This document shows, piece after piece, positions 9,306 to 18,104 of a DNA stretch of 64,000 bases. The stretch is from Sulfuriflexus sp. (GTDB taxonomy: Bacteria; Pseudomonadota; Gammaproteobacteria; AKS1). The translations under genes and the position numbers were made by a program. The notes below the pieces were generated by a model. The model did not search any database. It was not told where the DNA came from and saw nothing but the letters and a program-made list of their open reading frames with translations. Within the stretch, counting starts at the first letter, position 1, and every line of letters begins with the position of its first letter. The stretch is from assembly GCA_023134145.1 (NCBI GenBank), contig JAGLUW010000027.1, positions 1 through 64,000 on the forward strand, given 5' to 3'.

Positions 9306-10391
9306 ATGACTGACAGTGAGACAACAGAAGAACAAGTAGTAGAGAGTATCGATGAAAGAAGTTCTTTTTCGATATTACCTATCGTTGTCATTATTAGTTT
9401 ACTACTTGCATTGGCTGCTGCTGGCGGTGCTGTAACTATTTGGTTTAATAGTGAACAGCAGCAAATTAAGCAATCACAATTGCTTTCTAATTTTAAAAAA
9501 CAAATTACCTTGTTGCAGCAAGTACAACAAGATAACCGTATTAATAGCGACTCTGTAAATGCGACACTAAAGCAGCAGCAACAAATAATATCTACACAGT
9601 TAGAACAAATCACTGAGAAATTGGGACGCAAGCGCTATGACTGGGCCGTTGCAGAAATTCGTTATACTTTAATACAGGCGAATATGCGTTTGCAGTTATT
9701 TAAAGATAAAGGCACTGCGCTGGTTGCATTGCAGTTAGCCGACACACAACTTGCAAGATTGGCTGTTCCTGCTTTGCATAAAGTTCGTGGCACACTGAAT
9801 AAAGAGATTGCAGCACTTCGTGCAGTTAAGGAAATTGATATTGAAGGTGTTAGCTTAAAATTGTCTGCGTTAGCGGGACAAGTTAAAGAACTCTCAATAG
9901 TTGATCCCGGACGTAATAAGCAAGCGGATACGAATAAAGCACCAATAGCGGGTAGTGAAAAAGAAATTGCTGAATGGCAAAAACATGCCGATGCGATTTG
10001 GTCTGAAATGAAAACGCTCGTGACTATTCGTCGCACCGACAAAAAGATTATTCCTTTACTTGGCGAGCAAGAAATTCAACAGCTAAGGCAGGCATTGGGT
10101 CTGAAAATAGAAATAGCTCGGCTTGCTTTATTACAGCGTAATACGGCGCTTTTTCAATCTTCTTTAGAAGAAGCAAGTAATTGGTTAGATGAATACTTTA
10201 ATGCACAACAACCATCGGTTGTTGCGATCAAGACAGAATTAAAGACCCTGAAAAAATTACAGCTAGAGCCTGTATATCCAGACATAAGCCAATCATTGGC
10301 AATGCTTGAGGCTTCGCAAAATGGTGCAGTAAGCGTGGCACCTTCTAAGAAGAAAAAAACAATTAAGAACAAGGAGAAACAGTCGAAATGA
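9306..10391 (+). CDS. hemX: HemX-like membrane-anchored protein
   Basis: A 361-residue protein with a short cytoplasmic N-terminus, one membrane helix (about residues 20-45, rich in I, V, L and A), then a long helical, Gln-rich, coiled-coil-prone domain. It matches the HemX family found between hemD and hemY in gammaproteobacteria. HemX was once called uroporphyrinogen-III methylase, but this protein lacks any methyltransferase fold; its function remains unclear and is thought to be accessory to heme synthesis. GGAGA precedes the ATG. The stop overlaps the hemY start by four bases. Confidence 0.85.
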   Translation: MTDSETTEEQVVESIDERSSFSILPIVVIISLLLALAAAGGAVTIWFNSEQQQIKQSQLLSNFKKQITLLQQVQQDNRINSDSVNATLKQQQQIISTQLEQITEKLGRKRYDWAVAEIRYTLIQANMRLQLFKDKGTALVALQLADTQLARLAVPALHKVRGTLNKEIAALRAVKEIDIEGVSLKLSALAGQVKELSIVDPGRNKQADTNKAPIAGSEKEIAEWQKHADAIWSEMKTLVTIRRTDKKIIPLLGEQEIQQLRQALGLKIEIARLALLQRNTALFQSSLEEASNWLDEYFNAQQPSVVAIKTELKTLKKLQLEPVYPDISQSLAMLEASQNGAVSVAPSKKKKTIKNKEKQSK

Positions 10392-11560
10392 CATGGCTGG
10401 TTAAAGTTCTACTTGTAATATTATTGGCGGTTGTTATTGCCTTGTTTGCAATACAAGACACCGGTTATGTATTGATCTCACGTGCACCGTGGGTTGTTGA
10501 ACTGAGTCTGACATTTGCAGTCTTGGCGATAGGGATTAGCTTTGCCCTTTTTTACATTATATTGAGATTTATTTCTAATAGCTGGAGTGTTGGTGAGCGA
10601 GTTCGTGAGTGGCGAATACAGCGTCGTCACAAGTTAGCGCGGAAGAATCTAAATCAAGGTTTGCTTGAGCTGGCACAGCGCAACTGGAAAAAGGCAGAAA
10701 AATTATTAATTAAGTATGTTGATGATAGTGAGTCACCACTTATAAATTATTTAGCCGCGGCAAGTGCGGCACAAGAACAAGGTGAAGATAAACGACGTGA
10801 TGATTTTCTTGCCTTGGCACATGAAAGCACACCGGGTTCTGATGTTGCGGTTAGCTTAACGCAGGCGGATTTGCAGTTACGGCATGGACAGTTGGAGCAA
10901 GCATTGGCTACCTTAATGCATTGCCGCACGATTGCGCCAAAACATCCACATGTTTTGAAATTGTTAATTCGTATATACATGGAATTACAAGATTGGGATA
11001 AGCTATATGAGTTGTTACCATTGTCTCGGAAAAATAAATTATTCAATTCGGATGAGCAGCTAAATTTAGAATCCAGTGTGTTTATTGAATTGCTCGCAAG
11101 AGCAACACAAGAGGATCAAGTAAAAGAATATTGGTCGAATATACCAAAGTTAGTTCGTGCTAATACTATTGTACTTGAACAATATATACAGAAAATTATT
11201 GTGTATGGTGAAGATGACGAAGTGGTTTCATTGTTGCACAAACATCTTTCTAACAATTGGGATCGTGGCTTACTTAAGTTATATGCACAAGCGCAAGCGA
11301 GCGATAAAGTAAGACAACTTTCTTTAGCTGAGCAATGGCAGCAACAGCATAGTGAAGATCATGTATTACTTGATGTGTTGGCACGTTTAGCGGTGCGCAA
11401 TGAATTGTGGGGTAAGGCACGCGCTTGGTTTGATGCTAGTTTGGGTATTTTGCCAACAGCAACAACGTATAGAGCGTTGGGTGATTTACTAGAACAATTA
11501 AATGAATCTCAGCAAGCAGCCGATTGTTATCGCAAAGGCCTGAAATTACTTACTGAGTAA
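10388..11560 (+). CDS. hemY: HemY TPR-type inner-membrane protein
   Basis: A 390-residue protein with two N-terminal membrane helices (about residues 5-25 and 38-62) followed by tetratricopeptide-like helical repeats (for example LQLRHGQLEQALATLMHCRTI up to the residue limit shown, and the C-terminal AYRALGDLLEQL region). This is the proteobacterial HemY family, distinct from Bacillus HemY protoporphyrinogen oxidase. Its precise job is unproven; a scaffold role for late heme enzymes is the usual suggestion. Last gene of the hem operon; ends seven bases from the convergent reductase gene. Confidence 0.87.
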   Translation: MTWLVKVLLVILLAVVIALFAIQDTGYVLISRAPWVVELSLTFAVLAIGISFALFYIILRFISNSWSVGERVREWRIQRRHKLARKNLNQGLLELAQRNWKKAEKLLIKYVDDSESPLINYLAAASAAQEQGEDKRRDDFLALAHESTPGSDVAVSLTQADLQLRHGQLEQALATLMHCRTIAPKHPHVLKLLIRIYMELQDWDKLYELLPLSRKNKLFNSDEQLNLESSVFIELLARATQEDQVKEYWSNIPKLVRANTIVLEQYIQKIIVYGEDDEVVSLLHKHLSNNWDRGLLKLYAQAQASDKVRQLSLAEQWQQQHSEDHVLLDVLARLAVRNELWGKARAWFDASLGILPTATTYRALGDLLEQLNESQQAADCYRKGLKLLTE

Positions 11561-11567
11561 TATTGAA

Positions 11568-12587
11568 TTATTTTTTATCGCGCGCGTATTCGAAAGAATC
11601 AGAGAAATAATGTTCTGGCGTTAAACCATGCGTGCGGAAACTATCGAAACCGGCATTAACCATTTCTGGTGGGCCACCTGCATAAATATCGAATCCTGAT
11701 AAGTCAGCAAAATCTTCCATAATGGCATCATGAACAAATCCAGTACGGCCTTGCCAGTTATCCCCAGATTCAGGATCAGATAATACAGGCACAAATTTAA
11801 TATGCGAATGTTGGTCTGCCCATTGTTGCGCCATTTTTGGATCATAGAGGTCACGCAAAGCCCGCGCTCCCCAATACAAATGGATAGGTCGAGTTTGGCC
11901 GATGTGCAGGCTGTGTTCGATCAGACCTTTTACGGGAGCAAAGCCCGTTCCGCCGGCCATAAAAATAAGAGGTCGATCAGTGTCTTCGCGTAAATAAAAA
12001 GTACCGAGTGGCCCTTCAATACGTAGCATGGCTTTTTCAGGCATATTGCTAAAGGCGTATTCAGCAAATTCGCCGCCTTTCACATAACGTACATGCAGTT
12101 CGATGTGCTCACCATCGTGCGGTGCATTGGCAATCGAATAACTACGGCGGTGACCATCTTTTAAAATAAAATCGATATATTGGCCAGCAAGAAAACCAAA
12201 TTTAATTTTACCCGGTAAGGTCAGAATGATGCGTATCACATCATGGCTAAGTTGCGTGCTTGATGAAACGCGGCAAGGCATTTTGCGGATCGGGATACCG
12301 GCAATGGCATCAGCAATATTGGCTTCAAGGCGAAGATCGCTAGTCGGTCGTGCTTGGCAAAGAAGTGCCAGCCCTTCTTGTTGGTCGGAATCAGTCAATG
12401 CTTCAGGACGTTCATCTGGGTAGGTAACCGAGCCTTCGACGATGCGAGCCTTGCAGGCGCCACAAAGACCGTCGCGACAACTATAGGCGAGAGGTATATC
12501 CTGACGCATAGCGGCATCAAGTACCGATTCATCGGCGGCAACCTCAAAAGAGGGGCCATTCGGTTCGACAACAACAGAGAATTTCAT
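11568..12587 (-). CDS. Ferredoxin-NAD(P)H reductase-type flavin oxidoreductase
   Basis: A 339-residue electron-transfer protein. The N-terminal plant-type [2Fe-2S] domain has the cluster cysteines in SCRDGLCGACKA and LLCQA; FAD- and NAD(P)-binding domains follow (RRSYSIANAP for FAD, FMAGGTGFAPVKGL for the nucleotide). This architecture is commonly annotated as CDP-6-deoxy-delta-3,4-glucoseen reductase or NAD(P)H-flavin reductase. Without a dideoxysugar cluster nearby a sugar role is unlikely. In several gammaproteobacteria such genes lie near ubiD, as here about 4 kb away. It may supply electrons or reduced flavin to an unidentified partner. Confidence 0.8.
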   Translation of the reverse strand: MKFSVVVEPNGPSFEVAADESVLDAAMRQDIPLAYSCRDGLCGACKARIVEGSVTYPDERPEALTDSDQQEGLALLCQARPTSDLRLEANIADAIAGIPIRKMPCRVSSSTQLSHDVIRIILTLPGKIKFGFLAGQYIDFILKDGHRRSYSIANAPHDGEHIELHVRYVKGGEFAEYAFSNMPEKAMLRIEGPLGTFYLREDTDRPLIFMAGGTGFAPVKGLIEHSLHIGQTRPIHLYWGARALRDLYDPKMAQQWADQHSHIKFVPVLSDPESGDNWQGRTGFVHDAIMEDFADLSGFDIYAGGPPEMVNAGFDSFRTHGLTPEHYFSDSFEYARDKK

Positions 12588-12664
12588 AACAATAACTACG
12601 TGTCCGATTAAGCCTGACTGAAAGGCTCAGGATTATCCCTGATTTTTAGAGTGAAGTGAAACCT

Positions 12665-13531
12665 ATGCAAGCAATAACAATCATTGGCTGCGGCGATATT
12701 GGTCGTCGAGTTGCCGCGCTGTACCAGCATGAGGGCGCAAAGATAGCAGGGATGGTGCATAGCAAGTCATCAGTAGAAGCCTTGTCAGGGCTTGGTATAG
12801 CGCCAATTCAGGCCAATTTAGACGATACAGATACGCTTAGAGGTAGCCGTTATCAGGATAATCTGGTGTTTTATTTTGCCCCTCCACCTCGTATAGGTGA
12901 GCGGGATACGCGTATGGCCAATTGGCTTTCAAGTCTCGAAGCTAATAACTTGCCGAATAAGGTGGTATTAATCAGCACCACGGCTGTTTATGGTGACAGT
13001 GCAGGCGAATGGATAACTGAGTTGTCTCCAACGACACCAGGCACAGATCGTGGCCTAAGACGTTTAGATGCGGAACAGCAGTTGAAACAGTGGGCGGATG
13101 CTAATGATGTCGGATTTGTGATTCTTCGTGTTCCCGGTATCTATGGATCGGGGCGCTTGCCACGTGAACGACTTGAGAAAGGCCTGCCAGTATTGAATGA
13201 GGCGGAGTGTGGTTTCACTAACCGTATTCATTCAGATGATTTGGCAATGATTTGCGTTGCTGCGGCTAAACAGGAAAAAAGCGCTGAAGTCTTTAATGTC
13301 TCAGATGGTCACCCTAGCACCATGACTGATTGGTTTAATCAGGTTGCTGATTTTTTAAAATTGCCAAGACCACCACAAGTTTCGATGCAAGAAGCAGAGG
13401 CTGTGATGACGGCCGGTATGTTGTCTTACCTAAAAGAATCACGACGGATTGATAACAGCAAGATGTTAAATGATTTAGATATAAGTTTGGAGTTTGAAAC
13501 AATAAAAAAAGGAATTGCGGCGAGTGGTTAA
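12665..13531 (+). CDS. Extended SDR/NAD(P)-dependent epimerase-like protein
   Basis: A Rossmann-fold protein of about 288 residues. The nucleotide-binding loop is IGCGDIGRRVA at the N-terminus, and a Ser/Thr...Tyr catalytic pattern appears as LISTTAVYGDSAGEW, as in YeeZ-like atypical SDR proteins. Substrate unknown. I prefer the ATG at 12665; a GTG three codons upstream (12656) also keeps the frame. Divergent from the flavin reductase and convergent with the small-gene cluster that follows. Confidence 0.75.
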   Translation: MQAITIIGCGDIGRRVAALYQHEGAKIAGMVHSKSSVEALSGLGIAPIQANLDDTDTLRGSRYQDNLVFYFAPPPRIGERDTRMANWLSSLEANNLPNKVVLISTTAVYGDSAGEWITELSPTTPGTDRGLRRLDAEQQLKQWADANDVGFVILRVPGIYGSGRLPRERLEKGLPVLNEAECGFTNRIHSDDLAMICVAAAKQEKSAEVFNVSDGHPSTMTDWFNQVADFLKLPRPPQVSMQEAEAVMTAGMLSYLKESRRIDNSKMLNDLDISLEFETIKKGIAASG

Positions 13532-13549
13532 TGTTTTTTCTAAGCTAGA

Positions 13550-13876
13550 TCAATCAGAAAAATAGTCTTTAATCCAATCGTATAGAATTTGAGTTGTTAA
13601 GTTATCAAACGCTATATTTTCAAATTCATCTTTTGGGTCTTTATCTTTAAAACAAAATTGATAATTAATGATATCAGGTTGTTGATCATGCAAGATAATA
13701 ATAATGCGTTTACCACTTTTTAAGCAATCAACCGTCATTATGTCCGCCGGCATACCGTTATCACGCATTTTCTGATTTACGCTAACAACGGGATTAATAT
13801 CTTGGAAGTCTTGCTGGATACGCGTATGCGCTTCAGTAGCAAGATCACATAAGGTTTTTAATTTTTTGTCAGTCAA
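13550..13876 (-). CDS. Hypothetical protein, last gene of ParA cluster
   Basis: A 108-residue soluble, acidic protein that I do not recognise. No signal peptide, membrane segment or metal motif is seen; the middle is beta-rich (GKRIIIILHDQQPDIINY) and the ends are helical. The only in-frame start is a TTG at 13876 with a weak ribosome binding site; an in-frame stop lies just upstream, which limits other choices. It follows the DUF4282-like gene by 30 bases on the same strand and is probably co-transcribed with it and the ParA-like gene. Confidence 0.6.
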   Translation of the reverse strand: MTDKKLKTLCDLATEAHTRIQQDFQDINPVVSVNQKMRDNGMPADIMTVDCLKSGKRIIIILHDQQPDIINYQFCFKDKDPKDEFENIAFDNLTTQILYDWIKDYFSD

Positions 13877-13906
13877 GGATATGTTTCTTAGTAAATATTA
13901 GTTAGT

Positions 13907-14233
13907 TTATAGTGGCGCTTGTAATACGGCATCACGGATTTGCATATAAGCGATTAAGAATTCAAATAACATTCGCCAAAATAATTCCATAAAGAAGAAA
14001 CAAAATATAAGGAATGTTATTAATTTTATTTTTTGTTTGGCATTTAAGGCTTTCCATATGGCCTCTTTGCCTTTTTCGTATGTAAGATTGACTATGTCAT
14101 ATTTTTTAATAAGCCATGTAACAAATAGCCATATTCCGATAGGCAATATAATTGCACCAACGTAATAAAATATTATTAGTGCTTCAATGCTGATAAAACT
14201 TTTAAAAGTAAGGAAGTCCATAGTCGTACTCAT
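13907..14233 (-). CDS. Small membrane protein, DUF4282-like
   Basis: A 108-residue protein with two strong membrane helices (about residues 18-42 and 69-95) separated by a basic, helical loop. The opening DFLTFKSFISIEALIIFYYVG and the closing RMLFEFLIAYMQIRDAV resemble DUF4282 proteins, whose function is unknown. Starts 18 bases after the ParA-like gene stops, so the two are likely one transcript. A membrane partner for the ATPase is a natural hypothesis but is not shown. Confidence 0.6.
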   Translation of the reverse strand: MSTTMDFLTFKSFISIEALIIFYYVGAIILPIGIWLFVTWLIKKYDIVNLTYEKGKEAIWKALNAKQKIKLITFLIFCFFFMELFWRMLFEFLIAYMQIRDAVLQAPL

Positions 14234-14251
14234 ACTTTAGTCTATTATTGC

Positions 14252-14887
14252 TTAAGCAATACTTCGCTTGCTATTTAACCAACGTGTTAGTGATCGCCAT
14301 TGATCGAGATCTTGTTGTACAGCAGATGGTGCCATTTCAAATATACTCACGCCGCGTTCGGCTGAGCGTATGTAATTTTGAGTATCGCGTAAGGTAGCGA
14401 TGCGTGGAATCTTTAAACGTTTAAGAAATTTTTCTAGAGTATGGAATATTAGAGTATTTTCTTTTACGCGGTTGGCAACCACGGCAAGCTTCACTTCGTC
14501 GCGATTTACTTTACCAACGAGTAATAGTTCTTTAATAAAGTGTGCACAGGCACGAATGTCGATGGGTGATGCGAGCACAGGAATGACCAGCGATTCTGCT
14601 TTACGAACCAGTGCGGTTAGCGTTTTGCCGTGAATTGCGGCAGGTACATCAAGAATCAAAATGTCGAGATTGCGAGGTGCGCGGAATGTGCCATCTGCGG
14701 CATCGATACCAATAATTTCAGGACGATTTTCAGGGCGTACTTTAAGCCAGTCGAGACTTGAACCTTGAGGATCAAAATCGGCAATGGCAACGGCATTGCC
14801 TTTGTTGGCATAGAACCCTGCAATATTGGTTGCAAGGGTTGTTTTTCCACAGCCACCCTTGGCATTAATGACCATGATGGTGCGCAT
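14252..14887 (-). CDS. Solitary ParA/MinD-type ATPase
   Basis: A 211-residue ATPase of the ParA/MinD superfamily. The deviant Walker A KGGCGKTT has the signature lysine (NAKGGCGKTT), followed by DFDPQGSS and a Walker A-prime/B segment DILILDVPAA. Such proteins position cargo (plasmids, chemoreceptors, carboxysomes, flagella) by ATP-driven patterning on DNA or membrane. There is no ParB or parS-like partner next to it, and it is not near a replication origin, so cargo positioning rather than chromosome partition is more likely. AGGAGA lies at good distance from the ATG. Heads a three-gene unit with a DUF4282-like and an unknown protein. Confidence 0.85.
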   Translation of the reverse strand: MRTIMVINAKGGCGKTTLATNIAGFYANKGNAVAIADFDPQGSSLDWLKVRPENRPEIIGIDAADGTFRAPRNLDILILDVPAAIHGKTLTALVRKAESLVIPVLASPIDIRACAHFIKELLLVGKVNRDEVKLAVVANRVKENTLIFHTLEKFLKRLKIPRIATLRDTQNYIRSAERGVSIFEMAPSAVQQDLDQWRSLTRWLNSKRSIA

Positions 14888-14970
14888 GGTTATCTCCTGA
14901 TTATTTTTATGATTTTATGTGAAAATAATTAGAAACAGTGTAACCCACTGCTATAAGCAGCGTAAATGGT

Positions 14971-14995
14971 CGGTCTTGTTGTCGGTCTTGTTGTC
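14971..14995. repeat. Two tandem copies of a 12-base repeat
   Basis: CGGTCTTGTTGT occurs twice back to back (14971-14982 and 14983-14994), directly downstream of the mlaC-like stop codon and upstream of the ParA-like gene. Probably slippage in an untranslated tail; no function is evident. Confidence 0.7.
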
Positions 14996-15000
14996 GGGCT

Positions 15001-15687
15001 TTACTGAATTGCAGCGGCAGTTTGACGAGCGGCAGCGGCCTTTTCATTTCGAGCAGCAAGTTTATTGATGAGATTGTCTAAGCCACCGCGTCTAATAGAA
15101 CTGGCAAATGAGCTGCGGTAGGTGGTTGCTAGGCTGATGCCTTCTACAGATAGATCGTAGATGAACCAATTAGCCTCTTTTAAATAAAGGCTGTAATTCA
15201 CGGAAACAGGAGGGCGACCCGATAGGCGGATTTCCATGCGCACAGTCACGTCTTCTGGGTCATTACTGCGGAACGGAAGATAGCGGACATTATCAGCATG
15301 CGAAACGATTTGATCTGAGAATTCGACCATGGCGGTAACGTAGGTACGAACAAGAAAGCCTTGAAATTCATTAACAAAGCGAGCGCGCTGCTCGTCAGTG
15401 GCTCGGCGCCAGTATTTGCCAAGTACGATTTGCCCAATACGGCGAAAATCGATGTGTGGTAGAACAATGTCTTCGACCAGTGTGTAAGCAATGGCAGAAT
15501 CTTTCTTGATCGAGCCGTTGTTGGTCTTTAGTTGATTAAGTAATTCTGTGGTTTTACTGACAATAAGCTCTTGAGCTGGAGCTGTTTCAGCACTGAATGC
15601 GGCAACAGGGAAGGTCAGAGAACTCAATATGAGTAAAAGGGCTGTATAGAATGTATTTCGTTTGAATTTCAACATAGTCATAGTCAC
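15001..15687 (-). CDS. MlaC-like periplasmic phospholipid-binding protein
   Basis: A 228-residue exported protein with a signal peptide (about residues 8-32) and an MlaC/Ttg2D domain (HIDFRRIGQIVLGKYWRRA, WFIYDLSVEGISLATTYR). MlaC shuttles phospholipids between the outer-membrane MlaA complex and the inner-membrane MlaFEDB transporter. No mlaA, B, D, E or F gene is next to it, so it stands alone here; homologues also occur with hopanoid or toluene-tolerance loci. The start could be M1 or the fifth-codon methionine. An Ala-rich tail ends the protein. Confidence 0.82.
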   Translation of the reverse strand: MTMTMLKFKRNTFYTALLLILSSLTFPVAAFSAETAPAQELIVSKTTELLNQLKTNNGSIKKDSAIAYTLVEDIVLPHIDFRRIGQIVLGKYWRRATDEQRARFVNEFQGFLVRTYVTAMVEFSDQIVSHADNVRYLPFRSNDPEDVTVRMEIRLSGRPPVSVNYSLYLKEANWFIYDLSVEGISLATTYRSSFASSIRRGGLDNLINKLAARNEKAAAARQTAAAIQ

Positions 15688-15716
15688 ATTGATTGATTGA
15701 TAGAGTCCGTTCTAAT

Positions 15717-17204
15717 CTATTTGTCCATTATATCAATATTTAGTTCCGACCATAACTCATCTACACGTTTTTTTACTGATTCATCCATGCTGATTGCTGT
15801 GCCCCACTCTCGATCGGTCTCTCCAGGCCACTTATTGGTCGCATCGAAGCCCATTTTGGAGCCAAGACCTGAGACAGGTGAGGCAAAATCCAGATAATCA
15901 ATAGGGGTATTCTCGATAATGGTGGTATCGCGGGCTGGATCCATGCGGGTTGTCATTGCCCAGATAACGTCATTCCAGTCGCGCACATTAACGTCATCAT
16001 CGGTGACGATAATGAATTTGGTGTACATGAATTGACGCAAAAATGACCAAATGCCAAACATCACCCGCTTGGCGTGTCCTGGATATTGTTTTTTCATACT
16101 CACACAGGCCATGCGATAAGAACAGCCCTCTGGTGGCAGGTAGAAATCAACAATCTCGGGGAACTGCTTTTGCAGAATCGGTACAAACACCTCGTTGAGC
16201 GCAACACCGAGAATAGCCGGTTCATCAGGTGGTCGACCGGTATAAGTACTGTGGTAGATCGGATCTTTACGATGGGTGATACGATCAATGGTGAAGACAG
16301 GGAATCGTTCTACTTCATTATAATAACCCGTGTGGTCGCCAAAGGGTCCTTCATCGGCCATGTCATCAGGGTGAATGTGCCCTTCTAGAACAAATTCAGC
16401 ACTCGCAGGAACTTGTAAGTCGGAACCAATACATTTTGTTAGCTCGGTTTTACTACCGCGTAATAGGCCAGCAAAGGCATATTCAGAGAGGCTATCCGGA
16501 ACGGGTGTGACCGCCGCAAGGATAGTGGCGGGATCGGCACCGAGCGCAACGGTAATCGGAAATGGTTCGCCAGGATGGGCTTGTTGCCATTCAGCAAAAT
16601 CGAGAGCCCCACCACGGTGAGCTAACCAGCGCATGATGACGCGGTTCTTGCCAATCACTTGTTGGCGATAGATACCGAGGTTTTGGCGTTCTTTATTTGG
16701 ACCTTTAGTAATCACCAAGCCCCAACTTATCAGAGGGCCGGCATCGTCTGGCCAACAGGTTTGAATTGGCAGTTTATTTAGATCAACATCATCATCTTCG
16801 ATGACGACATCTTGGCAGCGGGCTTTACTAACCACCTTGGGCGCCATATTAAGCACTTGTTTGAAGATGGGTAATTTTTCCCACGCATCTTTCATGCCCT
16901 TGGGTGGATCAGGTTCTTTTAACATGGCGAGTAACTTACCGATTTCACGCAAGGCTTCAACTGATTCTTCACCCATGCCTAAGGCAACGCGTTCAGGTGT
17001 ACCGAATAGATTACCGAGTACGGGTATGTCGCTGCCTTTAGGGTTCTCAAATAATAAGGCAGGACCACCAGCACGCAAGGTGCGATCGCATATCTCGGTC
17101 ATTTCAAGATGTGGATCAATTTCGATATTGATGCGTTTTAATTCACCGCGTTTTTCAAGCAGAGAAATAAAATCGCGCAGGTCTTTATATTTAAATGATG
17201 ACAT
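15717..17204 (-). CDS. ubiD: UbiD, 3-octaprenyl-4-hydroxybenzoate decarboxylase
   Basis: Decarboxylates the polyprenyl-hydroxybenzoate ring during ubiquinone synthesis, using prenylated FMN made by UbiX. The 495-residue length and the opening [20 protein letters not shown] are typical; the conserved prenyl-FMN/metal region ([12 protein letters not shown]) and the C-terminal [14 protein letters not shown]-like segment (here [20 protein letters not shown]) are visible. ubiX is not in this window. The gene sits between an mlaC-like gene and an SH3 membrane protein; its start is 12 bases after the SH3 gene ends. Confidence 0.95.
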   Translation of the reverse strand: MSSFKYKDLRDFISLLEKRGELKRINIEIDPHLEMTEICDRTLRAGGPALLFENPKGSDIPVLGNLFGTPERVALGMGEESVEALREIGKLLAMLKEPDPPKGMKDAWEKLPIFKQVLNMAPKVVSKARCQDVVIEDDDVDLNKLPIQTCWPDDAGPLISWGLVITKGPNKERQNLGIYRQQVIGKNRVIMRWLAHRGGALDFAEWQQAHPGEPFPITVALGADPATILAAVTPVPDSLSEYAFAGLLRGSKTELTKCIGSDLQVPASAEFVLEGHIHPDDMADEGPFGDHTGYYNEVERFPVFTIDRITHRKDPIYHSTYTGRPPDEPAILGVALNEVFVPILQKQFPEIVDFYLPPEGCSYRMACVSMKKQYPGHAKRVMFGIWSFLRQFMYTKFIIVTDDDVNVRDWNDVIWAMTTRMDPARDTTIIENTPIDYLDFASPVSGLGSKMGFDATNKWPGETDREWGTAISMDESVKKRVDELWSELNIDIMDK

Positions 17205-17216
17205 AGTTTTCGTGAT

Positions 17217-18077
17217 CTAAATCCGGAAGCCGCCATGGCGTTTTAGGTTACGCCAATCGAGCCATTTAATGCCGCCGATGAAACCACTCATCGCTAATAT
17301 CAACGCGCCAATAAAGAGCCATAAGTATTTTAGTGTAACGCCTGCCGCTTCATCTATGGATGTGGAGTTTGCGGGCAACTGAAGTGTTTCACGTATTTGG
17401 TTAAGCGTAGCACTTAGCTGCTTATTCTGTGCTTGAATATTACGCAGTTTAGCATCATCAACTGTTGCGACAGGTGCTGGAGCCGCTTTATCCGCAACGG
17501 GCTTATTTTTACGTAAATTAATAATTTCTTTTTGCAGTTCTTTATTTTGTTTTTCTATTGAGTCATGTTGTCTTGATTTGTTTTCGAGTTGTTTTTTCGA
17601 CGCGGCAAGATCTTTTTTCAGCGCTTTAGACTTCTTTTTTGATTTTTTAAGATCGTCAGTAAGTTTCTTTTCTTGAGTAGAAGTATCTTTTGTTGCACCA
17701 GCACGAAGGTCAGCGAGTTGCTTTTGTGTTGCTTCTAATTCTGCTTGCGCTAGGCTGAGTTGTTCGTTGGCTTGTTTTTGTTGGTCGGTAAGTTCAAGTA
17801 CAACAAGCTGGGCTGGTTTGTGATCGATTAGGTAAGATGTTTCTACCCAACCGGTTGTACCGTCAGGGCTGCGTACCTTAGTAAATTCACCGGTTTTTTC
17901 GAGCACTTCGATCGGCGTGCCGGTGGGTAATGCTTTTATAAGATTACTCTCGGTATTGGATTGTTCATAAACCCCTACCAGCACTTTATCAGTGACGTAA
18001 AAGGTTTGAGCTTGTAGTTGTAAACTCGTTTGCAACAGCAACGCGAGTATAGCGAGGGTTATATAATTCTTTTTCAT
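17217..18077 (-). CDS. SH3-domain membrane protein (YgiM/TIGR04211 type)
   Basis: A 286-residue exported protein: signal peptide (about 1-23), bacterial SH3 domain (about 26-88, including GTTGWVETSYL), a long Lys- and Gln-rich coiled coil (about 95-235) and one C-terminal membrane helix (KYLWLFIGALILAMSGFIGG) followed by a short basic tail. The layout matches the YgiM-like family, of unknown function, probably in contact with the cell wall. It lies between prlC and ubiD on the same strand with short gaps, so could be co-transcribed. Confidence 0.85.
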   Translation of the reverse strand: MKKNYITLAILALLLQTSLQLQAQTFYVTDKVLVGVYEQSNTESNLIKALPTGTPIEVLEKTGEFTKVRSPDGTTGWVETSYLIDHKPAQLVVLELTDQQKQANEQLSLAQAELEATQKQLADLRAGATKDTSTQEKKLTDDLKKSKKKSKALKKDLAASKKQLENKSRQHDSIEKQNKELQKEIINLRKNKPVADKAAPAPVATVDDAKLRNIQAQNKQLSATLNQIRETLQLPANSTSIDEAAGVTLKYLWLFIGALILAMSGFIGGIKWLDWRNLKRHGGFRI

Positions 18078-18104
18078 TGTTATCCCTTAACTTGTTTGCC
18101 GCTA

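Noticed and set aside
9131-9631. 166-residue minus-strand open frame across hemD/hemX
   Set aside because: Antisense to two well-supported genes, Cys- and Ser-rich composition typical of shadow frames, no ribosome site.
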